A stretch of 64,000 bases of DNA from Mycobacterium sp. SMC-2 (GCF_025263485.1 NZ_CP079863.1:3534001-3598000), one strand, 5' to 3'; numbered from the stretch's first letter, positions 18,068 to 29,284 are shown. Numbers and translations: made by a program. Notes: generated from the letters alone by a model not told the origin.

Positions 18068-19000
18068 GTGAGTTCGCTTTCAAGTTTTGTGTCCGCGCTG
18101 CCCCCGCAGATGCGGGACCCGGTGCTGCTCGCCATTCCCTTCTTCTTGCTGCTGTTGACACTGGAATGGTCGGCGGCCCGCAAGCTGGAAAGCATCGCCG
18201 AAAACGCGCGGCCGGTCTCCGGTGCGTACCTCACCCGCGACTCGCTGGCCAGCATCTCCATGGGACTGGTTTCGGTGGGCACCACCGCCGCGTGGAAGAC
18301 CCTGGCGCTGTTCGGCTACGCCGCGATCTATGCCTATCTGGCGCCCTGGCACCTCTCGGTGGGCCGGTGGTACACGTGGGTCATCGCGCTCGTCGGCGTC
18401 GACCTGCTGTATTACGCCTACCACCGGATCGCGCACCGGGTCCGGCTGATCTGGGCGACGCACCAGGCCCATCACTCCAGCCAATACTTCAACTTCGCCA
18501 CCGCGCTGCGCCAGAAGTGGAACAACAGCGGCGAGATCCTGATGTGGGTGCCCCTGCCGCTGTTGGGGATCCCGCCCTGGATGGTGTTCTTCAGCTTCTC
18601 GATCAGCCTGATCTACCAGTTTTGGGTGCACACCGAGCGGATCGGCAAGCTGCCACGGCCCTTCGAATTCATCCTCAACACCCCGTCGCATCATCGAGTG
18701 CACCACGGAATGGACCAGATCTACCTCGACAAGAACTACGGCGGCATTCTCATCATCTGGGACCGGCTTTTCGGCAGCTTCCAGGCCGAGTTGTTCCGGC
18801 CGCACTACGGCCTGACCAAGCAGGTCGACACGTTCAACATCTGGAAGCTGCAGACCCGCGAATACGTCGCGATCGCCCGCGACTGGCGGTCGGCGACCCG
18901 CCTGCGTGATCGCCTGGGCTACGTTTTCGGCCCGCCCGGTTGGGCGCCGCTCACCGCGGACCAGATCGGGGCGGCCGTCCCTGTCGCGACCGCGACGTAA
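18068..19000 (+). CDS. erg3: Sterol desaturase/fatty acid hydroxylase-family protein
   Basis: A membrane di-iron protein of 310 residues of the fatty acid hydroxylase superfamily (Rv1814, annotated Erg3). The histidine boxes that bind iron are HRIAH, HQAHH and HHRVHH, set among several hydrophobic helices. The real substrate is unknown; mycobacteria do not make ergosterol-type sterols in quantity. GTG 18068 is chosen because the upstream part of the frame lies over the neighbouring gene and reads as low-complexity sequence. Confidence 0.88.
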   Translation: MSSLSSFVSALPPQMRDPVLLAIPFFLLLLTLEWSAARKLESIAENARPVSGAYLTRDSLASISMGLVSVGTTAAWKTLALFGYAAIYAYLAPWHLSVGRWYTWVIALVGVDLLYYAYHRIAHRVRLIWATHQAHHSSQYFNFATALRQKWNNSGEILMWVPLPLLGIPPWMVFFSFSISLIYQFWVHTERIGKLPRPFEFILNTPSHHRVHHGMDQIYLDKNYGGILIIWDRLFGSFQAELFRPHYGLTKQVDTFNIWKLQTREYVAIARDWRSATRLRDRLGYVFGPPGWAPLTADQIGAAVPVATAT

Positions 19001-19094
19001 CGCCTGCCGCGGACGGCGCGAAGACTTCTGCGTAACCGAAAGTCACGCCGTAATCTCAAATTGGTCGAGATTTGGCCCCGACGGATCGGAGTTC

Positions 19095-19775
19095 ATGGTG
19101 CGTCGCCTGGCAATGCGCGCATTCACCGCGTCGATCACCGTCGCCGCGCTCGCGCAATCGCTGCCGCCTGGGCCCGCTGAAGCTGACCCCGTCGTGGTCT
19201 ATCCGGGCATGGAGATCCATCAGGGCAACCGCGTCTGCACGCTGGGCTACGTCGACCCCGGCCTCAAGATCGCGTTCACCGCGGGGCACTGCCGGGGCGG
19301 CGAGGGGGTCGTCACCGACCGGGGTGGCGCGGTCATCGGCCGCCTGGCGGCCTTCCGGGACAACACCCCCAGCGGTACGACGGTGGCCACCGACCAGTTG
19401 ATCACCGACTACGAGGCGATCGTGCTGGACAACGGCGTCATGGCGAACAACGTCCTGCCGGGCGGGCGTCAACTGATCTCGAATCCCGCGGCGGCGCTGG
19501 CCCCCGGACAAGCGATCTGCCACTTCGGCGTGAGCACCGGCGAAACCTGCGGGACGGTGGAAAGCGTGAACAACGGCTGGTTCACCATGTCGCACGGTGT
19601 ACAGAGTCACAACGGAGATTCGGGCGGGCCGGTGTACCTGCCTTCCAGCGCCGGTCCCGGGCTGCTGGTGGGAATCTTCAACAGCGTCTGGGGGGACTTC
19701 CCGGCGGCGGTGTCATGGCGGGCGACCTCCGAAGAAGTCCGCGAGGATCTCGGGGTGGCGCGGGTCGCTCGCTAA
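19095..19775 (+). CDS. Secreted trypsin-like serine protease (Rv1815)
   Basis: An exported chymotrypsin-fold protease of 226 residues. A signal peptide ends near AEADP. The catalytic His is in FTAGHC and the catalytic Ser in [10 protein letters not shown], with the Asp likely in the TDYEAIVLD segment. Cysteine pairs (VCTLGY...GHCRG and ICHFGV...ETCG) probably form disulfides. It matches Rv1815, which has the same start MVR. ATG 19095 is used; the longer frame upstream overlaps the preceding gene. It is convergent with the next gene, overlapping at the stops. Confidence 0.9.
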   Translation: MVRRLAMRAFTASITVAALAQSLPPGPAEADPVVVYPGMEIHQGNRVCTLGYVDPGLKIAFTAGHCRGGEGVVTDRGGAVIGRLAAFRDNTPSGTTVATDQLITDYEAIVLDNGVMANNVLPGGRQLISNPAAALAPGQAICHFGVSTGETCGTVESVNNGWFTMSHGVQSHNGDSGGPVYLPSSAGPGLLVGIFNSVWGDFPAAVSWRATSEEVREDLGVARVAR

Positions 19776-20224
19776 GTGGCGCCCGCCTCCGAGAGCGCGA
19801 ACACCGGGATGGTTGGTGCGACAGCGCGGAACTGCTCGTCGGTGCTGTCCGGGGTCAGTCCCGCGACGTAGTCCTTGACCTGCCAATACCAGCGGTCCAG
19901 ATAGCGCCGCAGCAGTTCCGGTTTGGCCGCGTCGGCCACCTCGGTGACCCGGGAGCGCCTCCTGCGCCAGCGGGGTCCCGTCTCGACGACGCCCGCGGCC
20001 CTCACGTTGCGCGCCCACTGGGTGTTGCCCCGGGGTGAGACCAGGTACTCCACGCCGTCGACGGTCAGCAGGTTGATCACCACTGACCGCGGTTTTCCGC
20101 TTTTGCGCCCGCGGACCCGCAAGGCGCGGGTCCCGGCGATGCTGACCCCCATCTCGGCGAGCCAGCGGATCACCACGTTGGCGGCTCGCACGGCCCCGTT
20201 CGGCTCTTCGTAGCGCGTGGACAT
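19772..20224 (-). CDS. Deazaflavin (F420)-dependent nitroreductase family protein (Ddn-like)
   Basis: A 150-residue protein of the DUF385/Ddn split beta-barrel family, with the typical stretches [31 protein letters not shown] and a short C-terminal helix. Relatives use F420H2 to reduce quinones or nitroaromatics. This gene is not between Rv1815 and Rv1816 in M. tuberculosis, so it is an insertion here or a loss there. It diverges from the TetR gene across a 94-base gap containing a perfect 15-bp palindrome, which makes it a candidate target of that regulator. Confidence 0.85.
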   Translation of the reverse strand: MSTRYEEPNGAVRAANVVIRWLAEMGVSIAGTRALRVRGRKSGKPRSVVINLLTVDGVEYLVSPRGNTQWARNVRAAGVVETGPRWRRRRSRVTEVADAAKPELLRRYLDRWYWQVKDYVAGLTPDSTDEQFRAVAPTIPVFALSEAGAT

Positions 20225-20249
20225 GTCGGTTCCCCTCTCGCAACCTTTC

Positions 20250-20264
20250 GAGAGCAGTGCTCTC
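20250..20264. promoter_or_regulatory. Candidate TetR operator palindrome
   Basis: GAGAGCAGTGCTCTC is a perfect 15-bp palindrome about a central G. It lies between the divergent Ddn-like and TetR genes, and outside it AACCT/AGGTT extends the symmetry imperfectly. Position and shape fit an autoregulated TetR operator. The palindrome is seen; the function is inferred. Confidence 0.55.
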
Positions 20265-20318
20265 TAGGTTGGGCACATTGCCACACTTCCGGCCAGAAAG
20301 CAAGAGCGGTGATCTCGT

Positions 20319-21020
20319 TTGTGCCAGACTGACCGTGTGGGCAAACGCCAGGAAACCCGGGAGCAGATCGAGGCCCGCATCATCGAGCTCGGTCGCCAAC
20401 AGCTGGTGGAGCGCGGCGCGGCCGGGTTGTCCGTGCGTGCGATCGCCCGGGACCTCGGCATGGTGTCGTCGGCCGTGTACCGGTACGTGTCCAGTCGCGA
20501 CGAGTTGCTGACCTTGCTGCTGGTCGACGCGTACGCGGACCTGGCCGACACGGTGGACCGGGCGCGCGAGACGGTCGGGGACCTCTGGAGTGACGACGTC
20601 ATCGCCATCGCCAGGGCGACACGGCAGTGGGCCGTCGCGCACCCCTCCCGCTGGGCCCTGCTGTACGGCAGCCCCGTGCCCGGGTATCACGCACCGCCGG
20701 AGCGCACGGTGACCGTGGGAACCCGCGTGGTGGCGGCGTTCTTCGACGCCGTCGCGGCCGGGATCGCCACCGGAGACATCAGGCTGACAGATGTCATTGC
20801 GCCCCAACCGATGTCGTCGGACTTCGAGCGAATTCGCCATGAGTTCGGATTTCCCGGCGACGACGAGGTCGTCGCCAAGTGTTTCCTGCTGTGGGCGGGG
20901 GTGCTCGGTGCCATCAGCCTCGAGGTGTTCGGGCAATACGGCGCCGACACCCTGACCGACCCCGAGGCGGTGTTCGACGCGCAGCTTCGGCTGCTGGTGG
21001 ACGTGCTGGGGCAGCATTGA
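20319..21020 (+). CDS. TetR/AcrR family transcriptional regulator (Rv1816)
   Basis: A 233-residue TetR-type regulator. The N-terminal helix-turn-helix is around residues 30-55 (SVRAIARDLGMVSSAVYRY), followed by an all-helical ligand and dimerisation domain ending in the TetR_C pattern. It matches Rv1816 including its N terminus MCQT, so GTG 20319 is the start. The ligand is unknown. It probably represses itself and the divergent Ddn-like gene through the palindrome at 20250-20264. Confidence 0.93.
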   Translation: MCQTDRVGKRQETREQIEARIIELGRQQLVERGAAGLSVRAIARDLGMVSSAVYRYVSSRDELLTLLLVDAYADLADTVDRARETVGDLWSDDVIAIARATRQWAVAHPSRWALLYGSPVPGYHAPPERTVTVGTRVVAAFFDAVAAGIATGDIRLTDVIAPQPMSSDFERIRHEFGFPGDDEVVAKCFLLWAGVLGAISLEVFGQYGADTLTDPEAVFDAQLRLLVDVLGQH

Positions 21021-21140
21021 CGGCCCCGGCCCGGAATTAGAACACGTTCACCCAGCTTTGCCCCGGCGTGAGCGGCCCGCCACGGCAAAGTTTTCCCGGC
21101 CCTTTCTGGCGGCCGAGCCACTGGACTATCCTGCGAGACG

Positions 21141-21641
21141 ATGACCCTTCCCGTTCAATCGCCGACGCAGATCGCGTGGGTTACCACCGACCTCGATGCC
21201 ACCGAAACCGCTCTCACCGGCTTGTTAGGCGTGCGCAAATGGGTGCGGATACCCGAGGTGCACTTTGCTCCGGACGCCTGCAGCTACCGTGACCGGCCGG
21301 CCGATTTCGTGGCCAGCATCTCACTGAGCTATCTCGGTGACATGCAGTTGGAACTGATCCAACCGGTGCGCGGCGAGAACATCTATAGTGACTTTCTGCG
21401 CGAATCCGGGCCGGGCCTGCACCACATCTGCATGGAGGCCGAAAGCTCGGAGCAATTCGAGGCGGCGTTGGCCGAGGCCGTGGAATTCGGGGCCCCGGTT
21501 GTGCAGCAAGGAGTGATGCCCGGCGGCATCCAGTTCGCCTATGTGTCAGCGCCGCAAGCGGCCGTGCCGTTTGTGGAGATCGCCTATATAGCGCCCGAGA
21601 TGAAGGCGTTTTACGACTACATCAAACAGGAGCAGCGGTGA
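21141..21641 (+). CDS. VOC/glyoxalase superfamily protein
   Basis: A 166-residue vicinal oxygen chelate protein. The two beta-alpha-beta repeats are visible, with metal-ligand candidates in QIAWVTTD, QLELIQPV and GLHHICMEA. The last, GxGLHHIC, is typical of methylmalonyl-CoA epimerase-like and Glyoxalase_4 proteins. The substrate is unknown. It sits 34 bases upstream of an FAD-dependent flavoprotein and is probably cotranscribed. I do not recall a counterpart between Rv1816 and Rv1817 in M. tuberculosis. Confidence 0.85.
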   Translation: MTLPVQSPTQIAWVTTDLDATETALTGLLGVRKWVRIPEVHFAPDACSYRDRPADFVASISLSYLGDMQLELIQPVRGENIYSDFLRESGPGLHHICMEAESSEQFEAALAEAVEFGAPVVQQGVMPGGIQFAYVSAPQAAVPFVEIAYIAPEMKAFYDYIKQEQR

Positions 21642-21675
21642 GCCGCGCGGGCACTGATGAGAAGGAGTGGCGCCA

Positions 21676-23148
21676 ATGAGCACCGAGATTCCGGCAACGG
21701 TCAGCGCGGGCGACGTCACGTCATGGTCCGACGACGTCGACGTGCTGGTGGTCGGGTTCGGCATCGCGGGCGGTTGCGCCGCCGTCAGCGCGGCGGCCGC
21801 CGGGGTGCGCGTGCTGGTGCTGGAGCGGGCCGCCGCGGCGGGCGGCACGACTTCGCTTGCCGGGGGCCATTTTTATCTCGGCGGGGGAACGGCGGTTCAG
21901 CAGGCGACGGGTCACCCCGACTCGCCGGAGGAGATGTACAAGTACCTGGTCGCCGTGTCCCGGCAGCCGGACTACGACAAGATCCGGGCGTACTGCGAGG
22001 GCAGCGTCGAGCATTTCAATTGGCTGGAAGACTTGGGTTTTCAGTTCGAGCGCAGCTATTTCCCGGGCAAGGCGGTCATCCAGCCCAACACCGAGGGCTT
22101 GATGTTCACCGGTAACGAAAAGGTGTGGCCCTTCCTGGAGCAGGCGGTGCCGGCACCGCGCGGCCACAAGGTGCCCGTGCCCGGCGACACCGGGGGCGCC
22201 AGCATGGTGATCGATCTGCTGCTGAAGCGCGCAGCCAGCCTAGGCGTGCAGATCCGGTACGAGACGGGCGCCACCGAGCTCGTCGTGGACGGCTCGGGCG
22301 CGGTGAGCGGTGTCATGTGGAAGCACTTCACCGAAACGGGTGCGATCAAGGCGAAGTCGGTGATCGTCGCTGCCGGGGGATTCGTGATGAACCCGGAGAT
22401 GGTTGCCAAGTACACGCCGAAGCTGGCCGAGAAGCCGTTCGTGCTGGGCAATACCTACGACGACGGCCTGGGCATCCGGATGGGCGTATCGGCGGGCGGT
22501 GCCACCGAGCACATGGATCAGATCTTCATCACCGCCCCGCCATACCCGCCTTCGATCCTGTTGACCGGGATCATCGTGAACAAGCTCGGCCAGCGCTTCG
22601 TCGCCGAGGACTCCTACCACTCCCGGACGGCCGGGTTCATCATGGATCAGCCGGACAGCGCTGCGTATTTGATCGTTGATGAGGCGCACCTGGAGCACCC
22701 CAAGATGCCGCTGGTCCCGCTGATCGACGGATGGGAAACCGTCCCGGAAATGGAAGCCGCGCTTGGCATTCCGAAGGGCAATCTGGTGTCCACGCTGGAG
22801 CACTACAACGCCTATGCTGCGCAAGGCGAGGACCCCGACTTCCACAAGCAACCGGAATTCCTTGCGCCGCAAGACAAAGGACCATGGGGCGCATTCGACA
22901 TGTCGCTGGGCAAGGCGATGTATGCCGGTTTCACCATCGGTGGTCTGGCCACGTCCGTGGACGGCGAGGTGCTGCGTGAGGACGGCACGGTCGTGCCGGG
23001 CTTGTATGCGGCCGGCGCGTGCGCGTCCAACATCGCCCAGGACGGCAAGGGCTACGCCAGCGGCACCCAGCTGGGGGAGGGCTCCTTCTTCGGGCGCCGC
23101 GCCGGAGCGCACGCGGCCCGCCGGGCCGGGGAAGCAGAGGCGCGTTAA
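21676..23148 (+). CDS. FAD-binding fumarate reductase/ketosteroid dehydrogenase-like flavoprotein
   Basis: A 490-residue flavoprotein of the FAD_binding_2 family (Rv1817). The dinucleotide site is VLVVGFGIAGGCAAV, with SLAGGHFYLGGG just after it and SVIVAAGGF later. The C-terminal segment GLYAAGACASNIA...GYASGTQLGEG closes the FAD site. Relatives include 3-ketosteroid dehydrogenases and fumarate reductases; the actual substrate is unknown. AAGGAG is eight bases before ATG 21676. The upstream VOC gene suggests a shared catabolic role. Confidence 0.9.
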   Translation: MSTEIPATVSAGDVTSWSDDVDVLVVGFGIAGGCAAVSAAAAGVRVLVLERAAAAGGTTSLAGGHFYLGGGTAVQQATGHPDSPEEMYKYLVAVSRQPDYDKIRAYCEGSVEHFNWLEDLGFQFERSYFPGKAVIQPNTEGLMFTGNEKVWPFLEQAVPAPRGHKVPVPGDTGGASMVIDLLLKRAASLGVQIRYETGATELVVDGSGAVSGVMWKHFTETGAIKAKSVIVAAGGFVMNPEMVAKYTPKLAEKPFVLGNTYDDGLGIRMGVSAGGATEHMDQIFITAPPYPPSILLTGIIVNKLGQRFVAEDSYHSRTAGFIMDQPDSAAYLIVDEAHLEHPKMPLVPLIDGWETVPEMEAALGIPKGNLVSTLEHYNAYAAQGEDPDFHKQPEFLAPQDKGPWGAFDMSLGKAMYAGFTIGGLATSVDGEVLREDGTVVPGLYAAGACASNIAQDGKGYASGTQLGEGSFFGRRAGAHAARRAGEAEAR

Positions 23149-23172
23149 GACCCGAGGGGACGTCCAAGCGCG

Positions 23173-25098
23173 CTACACCCGCGCCGGCTCCTTCTTCTCC
23201 TCCACCGGCCCCAGCCGCCACGGGCCGCCGCCGAGCAATTGCAGCTCTTGTTCGTGGTGCTGCTCGACCGTGGGCCGATGACTGACGCTGACAACCACAC
23301 AGGCCGGCAGTTCGGCCCGCAGCAGTTGATAGAGCGCGAATTCCAGCCCCTCGTCCAGCGCGGAGGTGGCCTCGTCGAGGAAGACCGCCTTGGGCTTGGT
23401 GAGCAGGATGCGGGCGAAGGCGACACGCTGCTGCTCGCCCGGGGAGAGCACCTTGGCCCAGTCCCGCTCTTCGTCGAGCCGGTCAACTAGCGGAGCCAGC
23501 GCGACTTTGGTGAGTACCTCACGCAGCTCGTCATCGGAGACGTCATCCGGCGACTTCGGGTAGCACACGACGGTGCGTAGGGTGCCAAGCGGCACGTACG
23601 GCAGCTGCGACAGGAACATCGTCGCGTTGTCGCCGTCCGGACGGCACAGGGTCCCCGAAGCGTACGGCCACAACTCGGCCAGACTGCGCAGCAGCGTGGT
23701 CTTGCCGGCACCGGAGCGCCCGGTGATCACCAGCGAATCACCCTCGGCCAGTTGAACATCGAGGGGATCGATCAATCGGTCGCCGGCCGGCGTGCGCACC
23801 TCGACGTCGCGAAGCTCGACGGCCGTATCCTCGCTGGGCTTGACCAGCATGGTCGGCAGCGCGCGACCCTTTTCGTTGGCGTCAACCAGGCCGTGCAACC
23901 GGATGATCGACGCCCGGAAGGCCGCGAACGCGTCGTAGTTATTGCGGAAGAACGACAGCGAGTCCTGGATATTGCCGAAGGCCGTCGCGCTCTGGCCCAC
24001 GTCGCCGAAGTCGATCCGGCCGGCGAACAACCGCGGAGCCTGAATCACCCACGGCAGCGGGACGATCGCCTGCGACACCGACCAGTTCCAGCCGTTGAAG
24101 ATGATGGTCCGGCGGACGAACTTGCGGTAGTTGTCGATGATCGGGGTGAAGCGCCGCCACAACTGCGCCCGCTCGACGCGCTCGCCGCGGTAGAAGCCCA
24201 CCGCCTCGGCGGCGTCCCGCAATCGCACCAGGGCATAGCGGAACGCGGCGTTGAGCTTCTCGTTGTTGAAGCTGAGCCAGATCAGCGGATGCCCCAGCCA
24301 GATCGCCACCAGCGTGGCGATGAGCACGTAGACCAGGACGGTCCAGAACATCGCACGCGGGAACTCGACGCCCAACACGTTCAGGTTCCCGGACAGGTTC
24401 CACAGGATCGCGGCGAAGGAGATCACCGAGGCCACCGCGTTGACGGCCCCGAACAGCAAGGTGCTTCCGGTACCGTTCGACGGGATGTTCGGGGTACCAC
24501 CCGCGTTCGCGGTGAAGATGTCGATGTCCTGCTGGATGCGCTGGTCGGGGTTGTCGATGGTGTGGTCGATGAACAGGTCCCGGTAATAGGCCCTGCCGTC
24601 TAGCCAGTCGTCGGTGAGATGGGCGGTCAGCCACATGCGCCAGGCGATGATGAACCGCTGCGTCAGATAGATGTCGATCATGAACCGGGTGACGTACAGG
24701 ACCGCCAGCACGCTGAAGATCGCGATCGACATCCAAAACCCGTGGATCCCGGATTGTTTGACGACCGCGTCGTCGGCCGCAAGGCCCTGTACCGCCTTCT
24801 GCACCGCCGTGTACAAGTCGTTGCCCTGGTAGCTGAGCAACACCATCAGCCGCACCGAGAGCAGCACCGAGAACAACAGCACGCCGAGCATCAGCCACAC
24901 GCGGACGCTGTGGGCCCCGACGAAGTACCCGCGGGTGATCCGCCAGAATTGTCGGCCCCACGGCGTGAGATACCTGAACAGCACCAGCACGGCGAAGAGG
25001 CAGACGGCGGCGATCAGCCACGCTACGGCGACCCATCGCAAGGAATCCACGGCCGCCGCCGACCAATCGATCGAGGGCTTGAACGGTTTTGGGCCCAT
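23173..25098 (-). CDS. bacA: BacA-type ABC importer of hydrophilic compounds (Rv1819c)
   Basis: A 641-residue half-size ABC protein with an N-terminal SbmA/BacA-like membrane domain of six or more helices and a C-terminal ATPase. M. tuberculosis Rv1819c imports vitamin B12, bleomycin and antimicrobial peptides. Seen: Walker [10 protein letters not shown], signature LSPGEQQR and Walker [13 protein letters not shown]. The start is [12 protein letters not shown] at 25098, preceded by GAGGAGA; the frame continues upstream but the family begins here. The PE_PGRS33 gene next to it in M. tuberculosis is absent. It diverges from ilvG. Confidence 0.95.
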   Translation of the reverse strand: MGPKPFKPSIDWSAAAVDSLRWVAVAWLIAAVCLFAVLVLFRYLTPWGRQFWRITRGYFVGAHSVRVWLMLGVLLFSVLLSVRLMVLLSYQGNDLYTAVQKAVQGLAADDAVVKQSGIHGFWMSIAIFSVLAVLYVTRFMIDIYLTQRFIIAWRMWLTAHLTDDWLDGRAYYRDLFIDHTIDNPDQRIQQDIDIFTANAGGTPNIPSNGTGSTLLFGAVNAVASVISFAAILWNLSGNLNVLGVEFPRAMFWTVLVYVLIATLVAIWLGHPLIWLSFNNEKLNAAFRYALVRLRDAAEAVGFYRGERVERAQLWRRFTPIIDNYRKFVRRTIIFNGWNWSVSQAIVPLPWVIQAPRLFAGRIDFGDVGQSATAFGNIQDSLSFFRNNYDAFAAFRASIIRLHGLVDANEKGRALPTMLVKPSEDTAVELRDVEVRTPAGDRLIDPLDVQLAEGDSLVITGRSGAGKTTLLRSLAELWPYASGTLCRPDGDNATMFLSQLPYVPLGTLRTVVCYPKSPDDVSDDELREVLTKVALAPLVDRLDEERDWAKVLSPGEQQRVAFARILLTKPKAVFLDEATSALDEGLEFALYQLLRAELPACVVVSVSHRPTVEQHHEQELQLLGGGPWRLGPVEEKKEPARV

Positions 25099-25190
25099 GT
25101 CGCTGTCTCCTCGGGGTCGAGCTGGTGGACGCTCCTGGAACTTCAAATCCTCCGGCGAAGGTACCCGACGCATCTGGATAGGCTGCGGTT

Positions 25191-26843
25191 ATGAGCACCG
25201 ACGCCATCCCCACACAAACATTGCACGCCGGCCGGCTCATCGCGCGGCGTCTGCGGGCCAGCGGTGTCGACACCGTCTTCACGTTGTCCGGCGGCCACCT
25301 GTTTTCCGTTTACGACGGCTGCCGCGAGGAGGGCATTCGGCTCATCGATACCCGTCACGAGCAGACCGCGGCGTTCGCCGCCGAAGGGTGGTCGAAAGTG
25401 ACGAGAGTGCCCGGCGTCGCCGCGCTCACCGCAGGCCCCGGCGTCACCAACGGGATGAGCGCGATGGCGGCGGCTCAGCAGAACCAGTCGCCCCTGGTGG
25501 TACTGGGCGGCCGGGCGCCCGCGCAGCGGTGGGGTATGGGCTCGCTGCAGGAGATCGATCACGTGCCGTTCGTGGCGCCGCTGGCCCGCTTCGCCGCCAC
25601 GGCACAGTCGGCCGAGGACGCCGGCCGGCTGGTCGACGAGGCGTTGCGCGCGGCGGTCGGCGCCCCGTCGGGCGTCAGCTTCGTCGACTTCCCCATGGAC
25701 CACGTGTTTTCCATGTCCGAGGATCACGGTCGCCCCGGCGCGCTCACCGACCTGCCGCCGGGGCCTGCCGTCGGGGACCTGGACGGCGGCGCGCTCGGCC
25801 GGGCCGCCGGCCTGCTATCCGCGGCCAAGCGTCCGGTGATCATGGCGGGCACCAATGTCTGGTGGGGACACGGGGAGGCGGCCCTGCTCCGCCTCGCCGA
25901 GGAACTGCGAATCCCGGTGCTGATGAACGGGATGGCCCGCGGCGCGGTGCCCGCCGATCACCCGTTGGCGTTCTCGCGGGTGCGGGGAAAAGCGTTGGGC
26001 GAGGCCGATGTTGCGCTGATCGTCGGGGTGCCTATGGACTTCCGGCTCGGCTTCGGCGCCGTGTTCGGGCCACAAACCCGGCTGATCGTGGCCGACCGTG
26101 CCGAACCCGAGCGCAAACACCCCCGCCCGGTTGAGGCCGAGCTCTACGGCGACCTGTTGTCGATACTCGCCGCGCTGGCCGCCGGTGGTCGGACCAACTA
26201 CGAAGACTGGGTCGACGAATTGCGGACGGCCGAAATCGCCGCTCGCGGAAAGGAAAAGGCCGAGCTCGCCGACGACCGCATCCCGCTGCATCCGATGCGG
26301 GTGTACGCGGAGCTGGCGCCGATGCTGGACCGCGACGCGATCGTCGTCATCGACGCCGGTGACTTCGGGTCCTACGCCGGACGGGTGATCGACAGCTACC
26401 AACCGGGCTGCTGGCTGGACAGCGGCCCGTTCGGCTGCCTCGGCTCGGGTCCCGGTTACGCCCTGGCGGCCAAGCTGGCCCGGCCGGACCGCCAAGTCGT
26501 CCTTCTGCAGGGCGACGGCGCCTTCGGCTTCAGCGGCATGGAGTGGGACACCCTGGTCCGGCACAACGTGCCCGTCGTCTCGGTGATCGGCAACAACGGG
26601 ATCTGGGGGCTGGAGAAGCACCCCATGGAGGCGTTGTACGGCTATTCCGTGGTGGCGGAGCTGCGTCCGGGCACCCGCTACGACGAGGTGGTGCGCGCCC
26701 TGGGCGGCCACGGTGAGCTGGTGTCCGCGCCCGCCGAGTTGCGGCCTGCGCTGGAACGCGCCTTCACCAGCGGCCTGCCCGCCGTCGTCAATGTCCTCAC
26801 CGACCCCAACGTCGCCTATCCCCGCCGGTCCAACCTCGCCTGA
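25191..26843 (+). CDS. ilvG: Thiamine diphosphate-dependent acetolactate synthase-like enzyme
   Basis: A 550-residue ThDP enzyme annotated IlvG (Rv1820), predicted to condense pyruvate in branched-chain amino acid synthesis. The N-terminal pyrimidine-binding domain has [15 protein letters not shown] with the activating Glu, then GPGVTNGM. The central domain is the usual sugar-nucleotide-like fold. The C-terminal domain has the ThDP/Mg site [19 protein letters not shown]...NNG. There is no regulatory subunit gene nearby. The sequence is also compatible with related ThDP lyases, so the reaction is not certain. Confidence 0.9.
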   Translation: MSTDAIPTQTLHAGRLIARRLRASGVDTVFTLSGGHLFSVYDGCREEGIRLIDTRHEQTAAFAAEGWSKVTRVPGVAALTAGPGVTNGMSAMAAAQQNQSPLVVLGGRAPAQRWGMGSLQEIDHVPFVAPLARFAATAQSAEDAGRLVDEALRAAVGAPSGVSFVDFPMDHVFSMSEDHGRPGALTDLPPGPAVGDLDGGALGRAAGLLSAAKRPVIMAGTNVWWGHGEAALLRLAEELRIPVLMNGMARGAVPADHPLAFSRVRGKALGEADVALIVGVPMDFRLGFGAVFGPQTRLIVADRAEPERKHPRPVEAELYGDLLSILAALAAGGRTNYEDWVDELRTAEIAARGKEKAELADDRIPLHPMRVYAELAPMLDRDAIVVIDAGDFGSYAGRVIDSYQPGCWLDSGPFGCLGSGPGYALAAKLARPDRQVVLLQGDGAFGFSGMEWDTLVRHNVPVVSVIGNNGIWGLEKHPMEALYGYSVVAELRPGTRYDEVVRALGGHGELVSAPAELRPALERAFTSGLPAVVNVLTDPNVAYPRRSNLA

Positions 26844-26867
26844 CGCGTCGGCCTGAGCTCACGCAAA

Positions 26868-26931
26868 GCGCGAGCGTGCACAGATGTACGGCGCCGCCCG
26901 GCGTGTCGCGGGCAAACACGCACGCTCGCGC
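26868..26931. repeat. Palindromic intergenic element, copy A
   Basis: A perfect 12-bp inverted repeat (GCGCGAGCGTGC at 26868-26879, complement at 26920-26931) encloses about 40 bases. The whole 62-64 base unit is similar to copy B at 35649-35708: both share GCGAGCG, a central GTACG, GGCGTGTC, AACAC and CGCTCGC in the same order. It lies between ilvG and secA2 and could act as a terminator. Confidence 0.6.
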
Positions 26932-26959
26932 CCGGTTGCGGCTCGCGTACCGTTGACCT

Positions 26960-29284
26960 GTGCCAAAGACCACCCGCGCGCAACCCGGCCGCCTGAGCAG
27001 CCGATTTTGGCGACTGCTCGGCGCCAGCACCGAAAAGAACCGCAACCGTTCCCTTTCCCAGGTCACCGACTCGTCCGAATACAACGATGAAGCGGCCGGC
27101 CTCACCGACGAGCAGCTGCGCAAGGCCGCGGGGCTGCTCCAGCTGGACGACCTCGCGGAATCCGATGACATCCCGCAGTTCCTGGCGATCGCCAGGGAGG
27201 CGGCCGAACGGGCCACCACGCTCCGCCCGTTCGACGTGCAGCTGCTGGGTGCGCTGCGCATGCTCGCCGGCGACGTCATCGAAATGGCCACCGGCGAAGG
27301 CAAAACGCTCTCCGGGGCGATCGCGGCGGCCGGCTACGCCCTGGCCGGGCGGCACGTGCACGTGGTGACCATCAACGATTACCTGGCCCGCCGCGATGCC
27401 GAGTGGATGGGCCCGCTCATCGAGGCGATGGGGCTGACGGTCGGCTGGATCACCGCCGAGTCGACGAGCGAGGAGCGCCGCGCCGCCTACGGCTGCGACG
27501 TCACGTACGCCTCGGTCAACGAGATCGGGTTCGACGTGCTGCGCGATCAACTCGTGGTCGACGTCGACGACCTGGTGTCACCCAACCCCGACGTGGCCCT
27601 GATCGACGAGGCCGACTCGGTGCTGGTCGACGAGGCCCTGGTGCCGCTGGTGCTGGCCGGCACCACGCACCGGGAGACGCCGCGCCTGGAGATCATCAAG
27701 CTGGTCGGTGAGCTGGAAGCCGGGACCGACTACGACACCGACTCCGACAGCCGCAACGTCCACTTGACCGACGTCGGCGCGCGCAAAGTGGAGAAGGCGC
27801 TCGGCGGCATCGACCTGTACTCCGAGGAGCACGTCGGCACCACCCTGACCGAGGTCAACGTCGCGCTGCACGCGCACGTGCTGTTGCAGCGCGACGTGCA
27901 CTACATCGTCCGGGACGACGCGGTGCACCTGATCAACGCCGCGCGCGGGCGCATCGCGCAGCTGCAACGCTGGCCGGACGGCCTGCAGGCCGCCGTCGAG
28001 GCGAAGGAGGGCATCGAGACCACCGAAACGGGCGAGGTGCTTGACACCATCACAGTGCAGGCGCTGATCAACCGCTACGAAACCGTGTGCGGCATGACCG
28101 GCACCGCGCTGGCCGCCGGGGAGCAGCTGCGCCAGTTCTACAGGCTTGGCGTGTCCCCAATTCCGCCGAATGAGCCCAACATTCGCGAGGACGAATCCGA
28201 CCGCGTCTACATCACCGCCGCCGCCAAGAACGACGCGATCGTCGCGCACATCGCCGAGGTGCACGAGACCGGGCAGCCGGTGCTAGTCGGCACCCGCGAC
28301 GTGGCCGAATCCGAGGAACTGCACGAGCGGCTGCTGCGCCGCGGCGTGCCCGCCGTGGTGCTCAACGCGAAGAACGATGCCGAGGAGGCGGAGGTCATCG
28401 CCGAGGCCGGCAAGTTCGGGGTGGTCACCGTGTCGACGCAAATGGCGGGGCGGGGCACCGACATTCGGCTGGGTGGCTCCGACGAAGCCGACCACGACCG
28501 GGTCGCCGAGCTCGGCGGGCTGCATGTGGTCGGCACCGGACGGCATCACACCGAGCGACTGGACAACCAGCTGCGCGGGCGCGCCGGACGCCAGGGCGAC
28601 CCCGGCTCGTCGGTGTTCTTCTCGAGTTGGGAAGACGACGTGGTGGCGGCCAACCTGGACCACAACAAGCTGCCCATGGAAACCGACGAGGACGGCCGGA
28701 TCGTCAGCCCCAGGGCGGCCGGGCTGCTCGACCACGCCCAGCGCGTCGCCGAGGGCCGGATGCTGGACGTGCACGCCAACACCTGGCGCTACAACCAGTT
28801 GATCGCCCAGCAGCGGGCCATCATCGTCGATCGGCGTAATACCTTGCTGCGCACCGCAACCGCGCGTGAGGAGCTCGCCGACCTGGCGCCCAAGCGGTAC
28901 AAGGAGCTGTCCAAAGACATCGAAGAAGATCGGCTGGAGAAGATCTGCCGGCAGATCATGCTCTTTCACCTCGACCGCGGCTGGGCCGACCATCTGGCGT
29001 ACCTGGCCGACATTCGGGAAAGCATCCACCTGCGGGCGCTGGGCCGGCAGAACCCGCTCGACGAGTTCCACCGGCTGGCCGTCGACGCGTTCGCGTCACT
29101 GGCCGCGGACGCGATCGAGGCGGCGCAGCAGACGTTCGAGACGGCGAACGTCCTCGAAGAGGAACAGGGCCTGGACCTGTCCAAGCTGGCCCGGCCCACC
29201 TCGACGTGGACCTACATGGTCAACGACAACCCGCTGTCCGACGACACCCTTTCGACGCTGAGCCTGCCGGGGGTCTTCCGCTAG
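26960..29284 (+). CDS. secA2: Accessory Sec translocase ATPase SecA2
   Basis: The accessory SecA of mycobacteria, 774 residues. It exports a small set of proteins, among them virulence factors, and is not the housekeeping SecA1. Walker A MATGEGKT is near residue 109 and the DEAD box LIDEADSV near 215. [13 protein letters not shown] is motif VI. As usual for SecA2, the C-terminal zinc-binding tail of SecA1 is missing. GTG 26960 ([13 protein letters not shown]) agrees with the internal start of Rv1821; the longer M. tuberculosis annotation is not supported because repeat copy A lies immediately upstream. Confidence 0.97.
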   Translation: MPKTTRAQPGRLSSRFWRLLGASTEKNRNRSLSQVTDSSEYNDEAAGLTDEQLRKAAGLLQLDDLAESDDIPQFLAIAREAAERATTLRPFDVQLLGALRMLAGDVIEMATGEGKTLSGAIAAAGYALAGRHVHVVTINDYLARRDAEWMGPLIEAMGLTVGWITAESTSEERRAAYGCDVTYASVNEIGFDVLRDQLVVDVDDLVSPNPDVALIDEADSVLVDEALVPLVLAGTTHRETPRLEIIKLVGELEAGTDYDTDSDSRNVHLTDVGARKVEKALGGIDLYSEEHVGTTLTEVNVALHAHVLLQRDVHYIVRDDAVHLINAARGRIAQLQRWPDGLQAAVEAKEGIETTETGEVLDTITVQALINRYETVCGMTGTALAAGEQLRQFYRLGVSPIPPNEPNIREDESDRVYITAAAKNDAIVAHIAEVHETGQPVLVGTRDVAESEELHERLLRRGVPAVVLNAKNDAEEAEVIAEAGKFGVVTVSTQMAGRGTDIRLGGSDEADHDRVAELGGLHVVGTGRHHTERLDNQLRGRAGRQGDPGSSVFFSSWEDDVVAANLDHNKLPMETDEDGRIVSPRAAGLLDHAQRVAEGRMLDVHANTWRYNQLIAQQRAIIVDRRNTLLRTATAREELADLAPKRYKELSKDIEEDRLEKICRQIMLFHLDRGWADHLAYLADIRESIHLRALGRQNPLDEFHRLAVDAFASLAADAIEAAQQTFETANVLEEEQGLDLSKLARPTSTWTYMVNDNPLSDDTLSTLSLPGVFR

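Noticed and set aside
26960-29284. SecA2 as a truncated SecA1
   Set aside because: The missing C-terminal zinc region and shorter length are normal for SecA2, and all ATPase motifs are intact.
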